From the NCBI GenBank assembly GCA_958366985.1, contig CATXDC010000001.1, positions 62,001 to 126,000 of the forward strand: a DNA stretch of 64,000 nucleotides, written 5' to 3'. This stretch comes from an uncultured Oscillospiraceae bacterium. GTDB lineage: Bacteria; Bacillota; Clostridia; Oscillospirales; Acutalibacteraceae. This document shows, piece after piece, positions 42,603 through 51,788 of this stretch (position 1 is the stretch's first letter; each line of letters starts with the position of its first letter). The position numbers and the translations under genes were made by a program. The notes beneath the pieces were generated by a model. That model was not told the DNA's origin and did not search any database. It saw nothing but the letters and a program-made list of their open reading frames with translations.

Positions 42603-42632
42603 GAAGCGGCAGTTAACTGTCGCTTCTTTCGT
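42603..42632 (+). terminator. Rho-independent terminator after trxA
   Basis: An almost perfect 12-bp stem (GAAGCG, G-T, CAGTT and complement) with a tiny loop, followed by TTTCGTTT. Confidence 0.75.
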
Positions 42633-42709
42633 TTAAAATACAATCAAATATTAAATCTTTGTGATATTTTAACCTTTTGTGAACATTAAAGATTTTACCC
42701 GTCTTACAG

Positions 42710-42738
42710 TTGCCCTTAAAATTTAGTTATGATATAAT
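42710..42738 (+). promoter_or_regulatory. Sigma-A promoter of ruvCAB
   Basis: TTGCCC (42710-42715), 17-base spacer, TATAAT (42733-42738). Confidence 0.6.
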
Positions 42739-42777
42739 TAAATGAATATGTAAAGTTTTACAGAGGAGTTAACGCTA

Positions 42778-43284
42778 TTGAGAGTTTTAGGAATTGACCC
42801 CGGATATGCAATTGTAGGTTATGGGGTTGTAGACTATATAGGCAATAAATTCAATGTAATAGAGTATGGCGCTGTAACAACTCAGGCCGGAGTTCCTTTT
42901 GACAGAAGACTTGAAACTATATACGATGATATAACCGCAATTATGCTCAGAACTTCTCCTCATGCGCTTTCAATGGAAAAACTTTTCTATAATAACAATG
43001 CTAAAACCGTTATTGATGTAAGTCAGGCAAGAGGAGTTTTGATGCTTGCCGCAAGAAAAAACGGACTCGAAGTTTTCGAGTACACTCCTCTTCAGGTAAA
43101 GCAAAGTGTTGTAGGATACGGTCGGGCCGAAAAAAAACAGGTTCAGGAAATGACGAGAAGAATACTCGGACTCGAATCTATTCCAAAACCTGACGATACC
43201 GCCGACGCACTTGCTATGGCAATATGTCATGCTCATTGCAGCGGTTCTCTTATGGGTAAACTCAGAACTCGGGGGTACAGATGA
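42778..43284 (+). CDS. ruvC: Crossover junction endodeoxyribonuclease RuvC
   Basis: A 168-residue Holliday junction resolvase. Catalytic acids are Asp7 in GIDPG, Glu in SMEKLFY, and two Asp in KPDDTADALA. Start TTG 42778 behind AGAGGAG. The TGA overlaps the ATG of ruvA. Confidence 0.96.
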   Translation: MRVLGIDPGYAIVGYGVVDYIGNKFNVIEYGAVTTQAGVPFDRRLETIYDDITAIMLRTSPHALSMEKLFYNNNAKTVIDVSQARGVLMLAARKNGLEVFEYTPLQVKQSVVGYGRAEKKQVQEMTRRILGLESIPKPDDTADALAMAICHAHCSGSLMGKLRTRGYR

Positions 43285-43889
43285 TGTTTTATTCTCTTAC
43301 AGGAAATATAATATATTCGGATTTAAATTCAGTAGCTGTTGAGTGCTCCGGCGTAGGCTTTAAATGTTTCACAACAATGAATACTTTAAGAAAAATTGGC
43401 GGCAATGGCGATAAAGTTACTCTTTATACACATCTTAACGTTCGTGAGGATGCTCTTGACCTTTTCGGATTTGCTGATACATATGAGCTTGACTTTTTTA
43501 AGCTCTTAATTTCAGTATCAGGTGTCGGTCCAAAAGCTGCTCTTGCCATTCTTTCAGAGCTCGATCCGGACAAGCTTGCGCTGTGTATAGCTTCTGGTGA
43601 CAGTAAAGCTATTACCAAAGCACAGGGAGTAGGTCCAAAGCTTGCTCAGAGGGTTGTTTTGGAGCTTAAAGATAAAGTCAAAGGCATTGCTCATGAAGAT
43701 AACGGCAGCTATGACCTTACGGCTGCGGAAGCTGCAACAAGTTCTGCAGCAGGTTCTGAGGCTGTAAGTGCCCTTATGGTACTTGGATATACCCAGAGCG
43801 AAGCTGCAACGGTAGTAGGCAAACTTGACCAATCGCTGTCGGTAGAAGAAATGATAAAGCAGGCGTTAAAATCGCTTGCCGGAAGGTGA
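43281..43889 (+). CDS. ruvA: Holliday junction branch migration protein RuvA
   Basis: A 202-residue protein. The N-terminal OB fold (VAVECSGVGFKCFTT), two helix-hairpin-helix motifs (SVSGVGPKAAL and KAQGVGPKLAQRVVLEL) and the C-terminal RuvB-binding domain (about 155-202) are all visible. Two tandem ATGs, 43281 and 43284, are possible starts. It sits between ruvC and ruvB. Confidence 0.96.
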   Translation: MMFYSLTGNIIYSDLNSVAVECSGVGFKCFTTMNTLRKIGGNGDKVTLYTHLNVREDALDLFGFADTYELDFFKLLISVSGVGPKAALAILSELDPDKLALCIASGDSKAITKAQGVGPKLAQRVVLELKDKVKGIAHEDNGSYDLTAAEAATSSAAGSEAVSALMVLGYTQSEAATVVGKLDQSLSVEEMIKQALKSLAGR

Positions 43890-43894
43890 TTTAA

Positions 43895-44920
43895 ATGGAA
43901 ATGGATTTTGAAAACAGAATAGTTGCTCCTGAATTTCTTTCTGCCGATTCAGATATAGAAGTTTCACTGCGTCCAAAGACTCTTGATGAATACATCGGTC
44001 AGGAAAAAGCGAAAGAGAATTTGAGAGTTTATATTGAAGCGGCAAGAAAAAGAGGAGATACCCTTGACCATGTGCTTCTTTACGGCCCTCCAGGTCTCGG
44101 AAAAACAACTCTTGCAGGTATTATCGCAAACGAAATGGGTGTTAATATAAGAATAACTTCAGGTCCCGCCATTGAAAAACCGGGAGATCTTGCGGCGCTG
44201 CTTTCAAACCTTGATGAAGGCGATGTGCTTTTCATCGATGAAATTCACCGTCTTTCAAAAAGCGTTGAAGAGGTGCTTTATCCTGCAATGGAAGATAACA
44301 GCCTTGATATAATTATCGGAAAAGGACCTTCTGCAAGGTCAATCAGAATTGATTTACCACACTTTACCCTTGTAGGAGCAACAACAAGAGCCGGTCAGCT
44401 TACTGCTCCTTTGCGTGACAGATTCGGAGTTATTCTCCGTTTGGAACTTTATACTCCCGAACAGCTTGGCAGTATTGTTCACAGAAGTGCGGGAATACTT
44501 GGAATTGAAATTGACGAGGAGGGCGCAGTTCAGATTGCATCTCGTTCAAGAGGAACACCGAGAATTGCAAACCGTCTTTTAAAGAGAGCGAGAGATTTCG
44601 CTCAGGTTGTGGGCAACGGTATTATCACCAACGAAAGCGCCTGCATTGCTCTTAACAGAATGGAAATTGACGAACTGGGTCTCGATTCAATTGACCGCCG
44701 TCTTTTAACCACAATGATAAAAAATTATAACGGCGGACCAGTTGGACTCGAAACAATTGCCGCTGCAATCGGTGAGGAAGCAATCACAATTGAGGATGTA
44801 TATGAACCTTATCTTATGCAGATCGGATTTTTGAGCAGAACTCCACGAGGCAGAATGGTAACTCCTGCTGGATATGCTCATCTCGGCATGGAAACAGATG
44901 GTCAGCAGCGTCTTATTTGA
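43895..44920 (+). CDS. ruvB: Holliday junction branch migration helicase RuvB
   Basis: A 341-residue AAA+ motor. LRPKTLDEYIGQEKAKENL, Walker A GPPGLGKTT, Walker B LFIDEIHRL, sensor 1 GATTRAG and the C-terminal winged helix (GFLSRTPRGRMVTP) are all standard. It starts five bases after ruvA. Confidence 0.97.
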   Translation: MEMDFENRIVAPEFLSADSDIEVSLRPKTLDEYIGQEKAKENLRVYIEAARKRGDTLDHVLLYGPPGLGKTTLAGIIANEMGVNIRITSGPAIEKPGDLAALLSNLDEGDVLFIDEIHRLSKSVEEVLYPAMEDNSLDIIIGKGPSARSIRIDLPHFTLVGATTRAGQLTAPLRDRFGVILRLELYTPEQLGSIVHRSAGILGIEIDEEGAVQIASRSRGTPRIANRLLKRARDFAQVVGNGIITNESACIALNRMEIDELGLDSIDRRLLTTMIKNYNGGPVGLETIAAAIGEEAITIEDVYEPYLMQIGFLSRTPRGRMVTPAGYAHLGMETDGQQRLI

Positions 44921-44945
44921 ATTTTTACCGAAGGGAATTTAAAAA

Positions 44946-45809
44946 ATGCGAGCTTCACTTGACTGGAAAGATTATGAGCTTATAGATTGTTCCTGCGGAG
45001 AACGTCTTGAAAGATGGGGACAACATATTCTTATTCGTCCCGACCCACAGGTTATATGGAAAACTCCTAAAAGAAATCCCATGTGGAAAAATGCCGATGC
45101 ACGGTATATCCGTTCAAATACAGGCGGAGGAAGATGGGAAATTTATAAAAAGCTCCCTGACCGCTGGGAGATAAGCTATAAAGATTTATCATTTAATATA
45201 AAGACTATGGGCTTTAAGCACACAGGACTTTTCCCTGAACAGGCTGTTAACTGGGATCTCATAAGAGAGATTATCAGAAACGCCGGCAGACCTGTAAAGG
45301 TTCTCAATCTCTTTGCATATACAGGCGGAGCTACAATGGCAGCTCTTGCAGAAAATGCTCATACAGTGCATGTTGATGCGTCAAAGGGAATGGTATCATG
45401 GGCAAAGGAGAATGCGGTTTCTTCATCTTTTGCTGACAGAAGCGTAAGATGGCTAGTAGATGACTGTATTAAGTTTGTACAGAGAGAAATTAGAAGAGGA
45501 AATAAATACGATATTATAATTATGGATCCGCCTTCATACGGAAGAGGACCCGGAGGAGAGGTCTGGAAGCTTGAGGATTCCGTTTATGAGTTTGTAGAAC
45601 TGTGCTCTCAGGTGGTTTCAAATGACGCTCTTGCACTATTCCTTAATTCATATACAACTGGTCTTTCATCAGCGGTTATGGAGTATATTTTATCCGCTGT
45701 AATGTGTCCAAAATTCGGAGGTTCGGTAAGCGGCGATGAAATAGGACTCAAGGCTACCTCTTCCGGACTTATTCTTCCCTGTGGTGCAACCGCAATTTGG
45801 AGAAAGTGA
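44946..45809 (+). CDS. Class I SAM-dependent (rRNA-type) methyltransferase
   Basis: A 287-residue methyltransferase. SAM motif I is VLNLFAYTGGAT, the acidic ribose ligand lies in HVDASKG, and motif IV is IIMDPPSYGRG. It resembles the RlmI/RlmK-type core without the PUA domain. The target is unknown. It follows ruvB by 25 bases. Confidence 0.88.
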   Translation: MRASLDWKDYELIDCSCGERLERWGQHILIRPDPQVIWKTPKRNPMWKNADARYIRSNTGGGRWEIYKKLPDRWEISYKDLSFNIKTMGFKHTGLFPEQAVNWDLIREIIRNAGRPVKVLNLFAYTGGATMAALAENAHTVHVDASKGMVSWAKENAVSSSFADRSVRWLVDDCIKFVQREIRRGNKYDIIIMDPPSYGRGPGGEVWKLEDSVYEFVELCSQVVSNDALALFLNSYTTGLSSAVMEYILSAVMCPKFGGSVSGDEIGLKATSSGLILPCGATAIWRK

Positions 45810-45822
45810 GAGGTGGCATCAG

Positions 45823-46677
45823 ATGAAAAAGCCTATTATTGAATTTCAAAATGTAAGTTTCAGATATGACAGCGAAGAAGAGGGAATACAGCTTCCTCTG
45901 GTTGCAGAAAATCTTAATCTGCAAATTCATGAAGGCGAGTTTGTGGCGATTCTCGGACACAACGGTTCCGGTAAATCAACTTTGGCAAAACTTACAAATG
46001 CCATTTTGCTTCCCTCTGCCGGCAAAGTTTTAGTTGACGGAATGGATACAAGCGACGAAGATCTCAAAATTAAAATACGGCAGACAGTAGGAATGGTTTT
46101 TCAGAATCCCGACAATCAGATTGTTGCAACAATAGTGGAAGAGGATGTGGCTTTTGGTCCCGAAAACCTTGGCGTAGAGCCTAAGGAGATACGCAGAAGA
46201 GTTGACGAATCACTCAAAGCCGTCGGAATGTATGAATTCAGAAAAAGAGAACCCCACAGGCTTTCCGGCGGTCAGAAGCAGCGTGTTGCAATAGCAGGTA
46301 TTATTGCAATGCTTCCCAGATGCATAGTTCTTGACGAGCCAACTGCCATGCTTGACCCCAGGGGCAGACAGGAAGTTATGTCAACGATGCTAAAATTAAA
46401 CCGTGAAATGGGTATGACAGTCGTTTTCATAACTCACTTTATGGATGAAGCTGTACAAGCAGACAGAGTGGTTGTTATGGACGACGCAAAGATTATAATG
46501 GACGGAAAGCCTAAAGATGTTTTCAAACAGGTGGACAGGCTCGAAGAAATCGGACTCGATGTTCCGCAGCCGACAAAGCTTGCCCAGCTTTTAAGGCAAG
46601 AAGGCTATGATTTACCTGATGATATTCTTGACGTTGATGAGTGTATAGAAAAGCTTTCAGCTTTTTTGGAGGAATAA
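45823..46677 (+). CDS. ecfA1: ECF transporter ATPase EcfA1
   Basis: A 284-residue ATPase. Walker A is GHNGSGKST, the Q-loop lies in VFQNPDNQIVATIVEEDVAFGPENL, the signature is LSGGQKQ and Walker B is CIVLDEPTAMLD. EcfA1 and EcfA2 form the heterodimeric motor for vitamin transport by ECF systems. Start ATG 45823, with GAGAGGTGG upstream; the frame opens earlier, inside the methyltransferase gene. Confidence 0.96.
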   Translation: MKKPIIEFQNVSFRYDSEEEGIQLPLVAENLNLQIHEGEFVAILGHNGSGKSTLAKLTNAILLPSAGKVLVDGMDTSDEDLKIKIRQTVGMVFQNPDNQIVATIVEEDVAFGPENLGVEPKEIRRRVDESLKAVGMYEFRKREPHRLSGGQKQRVAIAGIIAMLPRCIVLDEPTAMLDPRGRQEVMSTMLKLNREMGMTVVFITHFMDEAVQADRVVVMDDAKIIMDGKPKDVFKQVDRLEEIGLDVPQPTKLAQLLRQEGYDLPDDILDVDECIEKLSAFLEE

Positions 46678-46680
46678 ACA

Positions 46681-47547
46681 TTGTCTGTAATCAGAACTGA
46701 AAATCTTACGCATATTTATAATAAAGGTACGCCTTTTCAAATGGCGGCAATTGATAATGTAAATATTGAAATAGAAAAAGGCGAGCTTGTAGGTATAATT
46801 GGCCATACAGGTTCAGGTAAGTCTACCCTTATTCAGCATCTTAACGGTCTATTAAAACCTGAAAGCGGAAAGATATATTTGGATGGGGAAGATATTTGGG
46901 CTGACAAATCCAAAATCAGAAATGTAAGGTTTAAAGTTGGTCTTTGCTTTCAGTATCCTGAATATCAGCTTTTTGAAGAAACCGTATATAAAGACATAGC
47001 TTTCGGTCCGACTAATATGGGACTTAGTGAAACCGAAATTGATAAAAGAGTCAGGGAAGCAGCAAACTTTGTAGGACTTAAAAATGAATATCTTGAAAAA
47101 TCGCCTTTTGATCTTTCAGGAGGAGAAAAGAGAAGAGCCGCAATTGCCGGAGTAATGGCAATGCAGCCGGAAGTTCTAATCATGGACGAGCCTACCGCAG
47201 GCCTTGATCCCAAAGGAAGAGATCGCATTCTCTCAATGCTCAAAGAATACCGTGAGGAGACCGGCAGCACAGTGCTTCTTGTTTCCCACAGTATGGAGGA
47301 TGTTGCAAAGCTTGCTACAAAAGTTCTTGTTATGAATAATTCACATGCTGTTATGTACGGCAGTGTAGGCGAAGTTTATTCGAGAGGCAAAGAACTTTCT
47401 GAAATGGGACTTAATGTTCCGCAGATAACAAGAGTGTTTATGGGACTTAAAGCCAGAGGTTTCAATGTAAATGACAGTATTTATACCATCGATCAGGGAC
47501 TCAAAGAAATTATAAGACTTAAAAAGGAGCGTAGCGAAAATGATTAA
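46681..47547 (+). CDS. ecfA2: ECF transporter ATPase EcfA2
   Basis: A 288-residue ATPase. Walker A is GHTGSGKST, the Q-loop CFQYPEYQLFEETVYKDIAFGP is the EcfA2 form, the signature is LSGGEKR and Walker B is VLIMDEPTAGLD. Starts at TTG 46681, three bases after ecfA1, and overlaps ecfT by 8 bases. Confidence 0.96.
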   Translation: MSVIRTENLTHIYNKGTPFQMAAIDNVNIEIEKGELVGIIGHTGSGKSTLIQHLNGLLKPESGKIYLDGEDIWADKSKIRNVRFKVGLCFQYPEYQLFEETVYKDIAFGPTNMGLSETEIDKRVREAANFVGLKNEYLEKSPFDLSGGEKRRAAIAGVMAMQPEVLIMDEPTAGLDPKGRDRILSMLKEYREETGSTVLLVSHSMEDVAKLATKVLVMNNSHAVMYGSVGEVYSRGKELSEMGLNVPQITRVFMGLKARGFNVNDSIYTIDQGLKEIIRLKKERSEND

Positions 47548-48355
47548 AGATATCACAATCGGTCAGTATTTTCCTGCGGATTCCTTTTTGCATCGTCTTG
47601 ACCCAAGAACAAAACTGGTCATGACATTTGTTTTTATTGTAACAGTATTTCTTGCAAAAAATTTCTTTAATCTCGGATTGGTATGTCTTGTGGTAATTGC
47701 TGCCGTAGCTGTTTCAAAAGTACCGGCCAAAATAATTTTTAAAAGTCTTAAAGCTATTACGCTTCTTGTACTTTTCACATCAGCAATCAACATATTTTTT
47801 GTTGAAACAGGCGATACACTTATAGAATACAGCTTTATCCATATAACAACAGGCGGCGTTTTTACTGCCATTTTTGTTGCTATAAGAATTATATGTTTAA
47901 TTATAAGCAGTTCACTTTTAACCTACACAACTACTCCAACAATGCTCACCGATGCTATTGAATGGAGCATGAAACCACTTAAACTTTTAAAAATAAACTC
48001 ACATTATATTGCAATGATAATGACCATTGCATTAAGATTCATACCTACTCTCATTGATGAAATTGACAGAATAATGAATGCCCAGAAGGCGAGAGGCGCC
48101 GATATGGAGACAGGAAATTTTGTTCAGCGCATAAAAGCAATGATACCGATTTTTGTACCTTTGCTTGTTTCTTCTTTCCGCAGAGCTTATGAGCTTGCTT
48201 TTGCCATGGAGTGCAGATGTTACAGCGGCGGAAAGGGCAGAACCCGAATGAAGCAGATGAAGTTTAAGGGCAGGGATTTTGCAGCAGGATTTGCCGTTAT
48301 CGGAATTCTTGCCGGAGTGATTGTTTTAAATATCTTCATAACGCCGGTGATGTAA
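47540..48355 (+). CDS. ecfT: ECF transporter transmembrane component EcfT
   Basis: A 271-residue membrane protein with about five or six helices. The N-terminus LHRLDPRTKLVMTF is typical, and the coupling helices carry the Ala-Arg-Gly motifs, one visible in QKARGADMETG. It joins EcfA1-A2 to interchangeable S components such as RibU at 6.8 kb. truA follows one base later, a common arrangement in Firmicutes. Confidence 0.96.
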   Translation: MIKDITIGQYFPADSFLHRLDPRTKLVMTFVFIVTVFLAKNFFNLGLVCLVVIAAVAVSKVPAKIIFKSLKAITLLVLFTSAINIFFVETGDTLIEYSFIHITTGGVFTAIFVAIRIICLIISSSLLTYTTTPTMLTDAIEWSMKPLKLLKINSHYIAMIMTIALRFIPTLIDEIDRIMNAQKARGADMETGNFVQRIKAMIPIFVPLLVSSFRRAYELAFAMECRCYSGGKGRTRMKQMKFKGRDFAAGFAVIGILAGVIVLNIFITPVM

Positions 48356-48356
48356 A

Positions 48357-49109
48357 ATGAGAAATTTACTCCTTACATTGTCTTTTGACGGAACCAATTA
48401 TTGTGGCTGGCAGATACAGCCAAACGGCAATACGGTACAGCAGCGTATACAGGATGCATGTTCCATTATTAACGGAGAAGCAACCACCGTAACTGGATGC
48501 AGCAGAACCGATTCAGGAGTTCATGCCAATAATTTCTGCTGTACCTTCAAAACTCAAAAAGATATATCATGTGAAAAATTCATATATGCACTTAATGGTA
48601 ATTTGCCCGACGATATTGCCGTTAAATCGTGTAGGGATGTCCCGGAAAGCTTTCATCCGAGATATGACTGCACAAAAAAAGAATATATTTACAGAATATA
48701 TAATTCTCGTCTTAAAGATCCTTTTGAGTATAAATACTCTCTTCAGTACAAAAGACCGATAGATGAGAATTTGCTGAATGAAGCAGCAAACAAATTTATA
48801 GGTACTTACGATTTCAAAGGCTTTTGTTCAGCCGGCAGCAGTGTTGATTCAACTGTAAGAACCATATATAATGCGGATGTTAAAAGATATGGAGATATGA
48901 TTGTGTTTTCTGTGTGCGGAAACGGATTTCTCTATAATATGGTTCGTATTATGACAGGAACGCTTTTGGCTGTTGCAGAAAATAAAATCAGCAAAGATGA
49001 TATAGAAAATATAATATTATCAGGCAACAGAAATAATGCGGGGATAACTGCTCCTGCAAAGGGACTGTTTTTAAACAAAGTCTATTACGGAGGTGAATGC
49101 TTTGGCTAA
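48357..49109 (+). CDS. truA: tRNA pseudouridine(38-40) synthase TruA
   Basis: A 250-residue enzyme. The catalytic Asp lies in SRTDSGVHA. FDGTNYCGWQIQPN at the N-terminus and GNGFLYNMVRIMTG at the C-terminus are conserved in TruA. Starts at ATG 48357, immediately after ecfT. Confidence 0.96.
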   Translation: MRNLLLTLSFDGTNYCGWQIQPNGNTVQQRIQDACSIINGEATTVTGCSRTDSGVHANNFCCTFKTQKDISCEKFIYALNGNLPDDIAVKSCRDVPESFHPRYDCTKKEYIYRIYNSRLKDPFEYKYSLQYKRPIDENLLNEAANKFIGTYDFKGFCSAGSSVDSTVRTIYNADVKRYGDMIVFSVCGNGFLYNMVRIMTGTLLAVAENKISKDDIENIILSGNRNNAGITAPAKGLFLNKVYYGGECFG

Positions 49110-50277
49110 AAAGAAAAGCGAAAAATACAAAAAAGGAAAGCGCCGTATTATAAAACCGTTTCTTATTGTTTTAGTTATACTGATGCTACTTCTTTTAGCA
49201 GCTAACGCTTTTGCCGGCACCACCGTTTCTGGTATCGGAAATGCCATAACCGGATACATCGAAAAGCTTGGCAGCGGTAACGGGTATCCTTATGATATCT
49301 CGTCCGAGCTTACAAAAAACGTATATTCATCTGACTCCAACATAATATTACTCACTGATGTGTATGCGAGAGTTTTATCTCCGGGAGCTAAAACAAAACT
49401 TAATGTACAGCATAACTACTCTGCTCCCGTTGTGGATGCAAACGACTCAAGATTTATTATATATGACCGTGACAGCAAACATTACCGTGTTGTAAATGGA
49501 AAAGATGTTTCTAATGAAATGGAAGCAGAAGGAAACATACTTACCTGTGATATGGCAGGTAACGGAAGTTTTGCGGTAGCATCACGATCAACTCAAACGG
49601 CAAGTACATTTACTGTTTTTGATAAAAAATTTAACGAAGTGTTTAAATGGAATTCATCTTCTGACCATATTATCGACCTTGCCCTTACAGATAACGGAAA
49701 GTATGTGGCGGTTGCAGCTTTGGGAGCCGAAAAAGGTGAAGTATATTCCAAAGTACTGATATTTAATGTTAAATCCTCAGAGGCACTGGGTGAATTTAAA
49801 TTCAGCGGTACTGCAGTCGCCGATATACATTTTACATCGAGAGGATATTTGTATATCACAGGCGATAACATGTTTACAATAATAGATAAAAACAAGAGCG
49901 AAATTAAAAGCCAGGAAAATTTTGAATCAGGATCATTAAAATTTGTCTCAGTAGGTGATAACGGAGAAACTGCTGTTTCCTTTTCAAAATTCGGAAGCAA
50001 TAACACCGGAATCGTTAAATATTATTCTTATAATGGTGAAGCAGCATTTGAGCTGAATACTCAGTCATCTATTTATGGCGTAGCATCAGGTAAAAATAAA
50101 TTTGCTGTTTACTATGGCGATGAAATAATCGTTTACAATAGTAAAGGTGAAGAAAAAGATAAAATCAAATGTACTGCAGATTATGATAAGATTTTTTATG
50201 CAGGGTCAGAGCTTTATCTATGCCGTACAGGAAGAATTGATACTTTTTCTTCTCTTAAAGATTCTTCTGATGGTTGA
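49102..50277 (+). CDS. DUF5711 family membrane-anchored protein
   Basis: A 391-residue protein. A very basic N-terminus (AKKKSEKYKKGKRRIIK) is followed by one membrane helix (about 20-40), so most of the protein is outside the cell. The rest has repeated beta-strand motifs (IIYDRDSKHYRVVNG, VSVGDNGETAV), like a beta-propeller, and matches what I know as DUF5711. The frame opens at GTG 49093, but TTG 49102 lies better behind GGAGGTG. It overlaps the truA end by 8 bases. Function unknown. Confidence 0.75.
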   Translation: MAKKKSEKYKKGKRRIIKPFLIVLVILMLLLLAANAFAGTTVSGIGNAITGYIEKLGSGNGYPYDISSELTKNVYSSDSNIILLTDVYARVLSPGAKTKLNVQHNYSAPVVDANDSRFIIYDRDSKHYRVVNGKDVSNEMEAEGNILTCDMAGNGSFAVASRSTQTASTFTVFDKKFNEVFKWNSSSDHIIDLALTDNGKYVAVAALGAEKGEVYSKVLIFNVKSSEALGEFKFSGTAVADIHFTSRGYLYITGDNMFTIIDKNKSEIKSQENFESGSLKFVSVGDNGETAVSFSKFGSNNTGIVKYYSYNGEAAFELNTQSSIYGVASGKNKFAVYYGDEIIVYNSKGEEKDKIKCTADYDKIFYAGSELYLCRTGRIDTFSSLKDSSDG

Positions 50278-50302
50278 GTATTATGTATTTGTGTGATACA
50301 AT
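50274..50302 (+). promoter_or_regulatory. Sigma-A promoter of cvpA
   Basis: TTGAGT (50274-50279), 17-base spacer, TACAAT (50297-50302); the -35 box overlaps the end of the DUF5711 gene. Confidence 0.55.
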
Positions 50303-50337
50303 ACTTTTTAGTTCAATAAATTCAGCGAGGTATATTA

Positions 50338-51069
50338 ATGGTTAATACAGGTTCTTATGGCTTAATTTTAGATATATTTTTTCTTGCCTTTGCAGTTTTA
50401 ACTATTTTCATTGCGAGAAAAAAAGGCTTTGTTTTAACACTTTTAGATTTTGCAGCGTTTTTCTTAGCTGTATTTTTGGCAATTCCCGTAAGCGGCTGGC
50501 TTGCAGAAGGTGTATATAACACTTTCATTTCGCAGGGGGTTGTAACCGCTCTCGAATCTCAGCTCCCGTCTGCTGCTTCCGGTGCGGAAATCGCAGCACA
50601 GGTTAATGCAGTTCTCAGCGATTTCCCTGATTTTGTAACCGCTTACGCTTCTTCAATAGGAATTGATATTTCAGAAATTTCAAGACAGGTTTCTGCTGCC
50701 GGTGCTTCAGCAGGATCACTTGCTCAGACTGTTGAAGCAAATATTGTAGCTCCTATTGTTACTGCAGTATGCAAAGCTATAATCTTTGTCATTCTTCTTA
50801 TAATTTTTGTTATCCTTTTGAAGATCGCTGCACGTCTTATTAATCAGTTCTTCAAGCTTCCGGTTCTCAAAACTCTTAACGGTACATTAGGTGCTGTACT
50901 CGGAGTTTTTAAAGCCGCAGTAGGTATTGTAATTATTTGTTCGGTTATCGGTCTTATAGGTGAACTTACTGCTGAAAGTGCACCTGTAATTCAAAACTCT
51001 GTAAATGATTCTGTAGTTGCAGAATTTGTAAATGACCATAACCCAATAATGGAATATTTAACCAAATAA
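50338..51069 (+). CDS. CvpA family membrane protein
   Basis: A 243-residue membrane protein with two N-terminal helices (about 8-55), a polar, Ala/Ser-rich middle region of about 85 residues outside the membrane, and two C-terminal helices. The N-terminal LDIFFLAFAVLTIFIARKKGF and the C-terminal TLNGTLGAVLGVFKAAVG segments are typical of the CvpA/colicin V production family. The role is not clear. Confidence 0.85.
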   Translation: MVNTGSYGLILDIFFLAFAVLTIFIARKKGFVLTLLDFAAFFLAVFLAIPVSGWLAEGVYNTFISQGVVTALESQLPSAASGAEIAAQVNAVLSDFPDFVTAYASSIGIDISEISRQVSAAGASAGSLAQTVEANIVAPIVTAVCKAIIFVILLIIFVILLKIAARLINQFFKLPVLKTLNGTLGAVLGVFKAAVGIVIICSVIGLIGELTAESAPVIQNSVNDSVVAEFVNDHNPIMEYLTK

Positions 51070-51083
51070 ATGAGGTGTTGTAA

Positions 51084-51713
51084 TTGAAAGATTTATTTAA
51101 GGGCTGCTGGACTATTCCAAATTTACTTTCTTTAATCAGAATTATACTTATTCCGGTTTTTGCTGTACTTTTTTATAACGGAGAGTATCTTTGGGCAGTA
51201 TTTGTTCTATTTTTATCGGGTATTTCCGATACCCTTGATGGCAGAATAGCAAGAAGATTCAATCAGATTAGCGCATTGGGAAAAATTCTTGATCCAGTTG
51301 CAGATAAACTTACTCAGATTACTATTGCTGTTATGCTGTTTTTAGAATTCCGCAAGCCTGAAAGCGGAAAGGCTATGAACATATTTGCATGGGTTTTCCT
51401 TTTCTTCCTTGCAAAAGAGCTCATTATGATTCTTGGCGGTTTGTTCATGCTCTGTAAAGGCTTAAGACCGGGAGCTGCTGAGATTTACGGAAAAATTGCA
51501 ACCCTTGTTTTCTATTCTGTTATGACTATTATCATGGCCTTTGGTCCGTCTTTTGGAGCATTTACAAACCTTGGTCTGGCTCCGATGCCTGAATGGCTTA
51601 TTATGATACTTGTAGTCATTTCAGCTATTGCAACTCTTGTAGCATTTTGCAGTTATATACCCGGATTTTTTGCAGAAATTAAAAAAGCAAAAAAGAACGA
51701 AGAAAACAAATAA
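51084..51713 (+). CDS. pgsA: CDP-diacylglycerol-glycerol-3-phosphate 3-phosphatidyltransferase
   Basis: A 209-residue integral membrane enzyme that makes phosphatidylglycerol phosphate. The CDP-alcohol phosphotransferase motif reads DTLDGRIARRFNQISALGKI then LDPVADK, with the four conserved aspartates. The N-terminal WTIPNLLSLIRI is typical of PgsA. Starts at TTG 51084 behind TGAGGTG. Confidence 0.94.
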   Translation: MKDLFKGCWTIPNLLSLIRIILIPVFAVLFYNGEYLWAVFVLFLSGISDTLDGRIARRFNQISALGKILDPVADKLTQITIAVMLFLEFRKPESGKAMNIFAWVFLFFLAKELIMILGGLFMLCKGLRPGAAEIYGKIATLVFYSVMTIIMAFGPSFGAFTNLGLAPMPEWLIMILVVISAIATLVAFCSYIPGFFAEIKKAKKNEENK

Positions 51714-51722
51714 CTTAACTGT

Positions 51723-51747
51723 GCGGGTTCGGGCAAAACCGTCCCGC
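51723..51747 (+). terminator. Possible terminator after pgsA
   Basis: An inverted repeat with GCGGG and CGG pairing CCG and CCCGC, separated by small bulges. The T-run after it is weak, so this may be partial or regulatory. Confidence 0.35.
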
Positions 51748-51788
51748 CATAGTTTTAATCTCTTGTTTAAAGGAGAAATCATCAGTTT

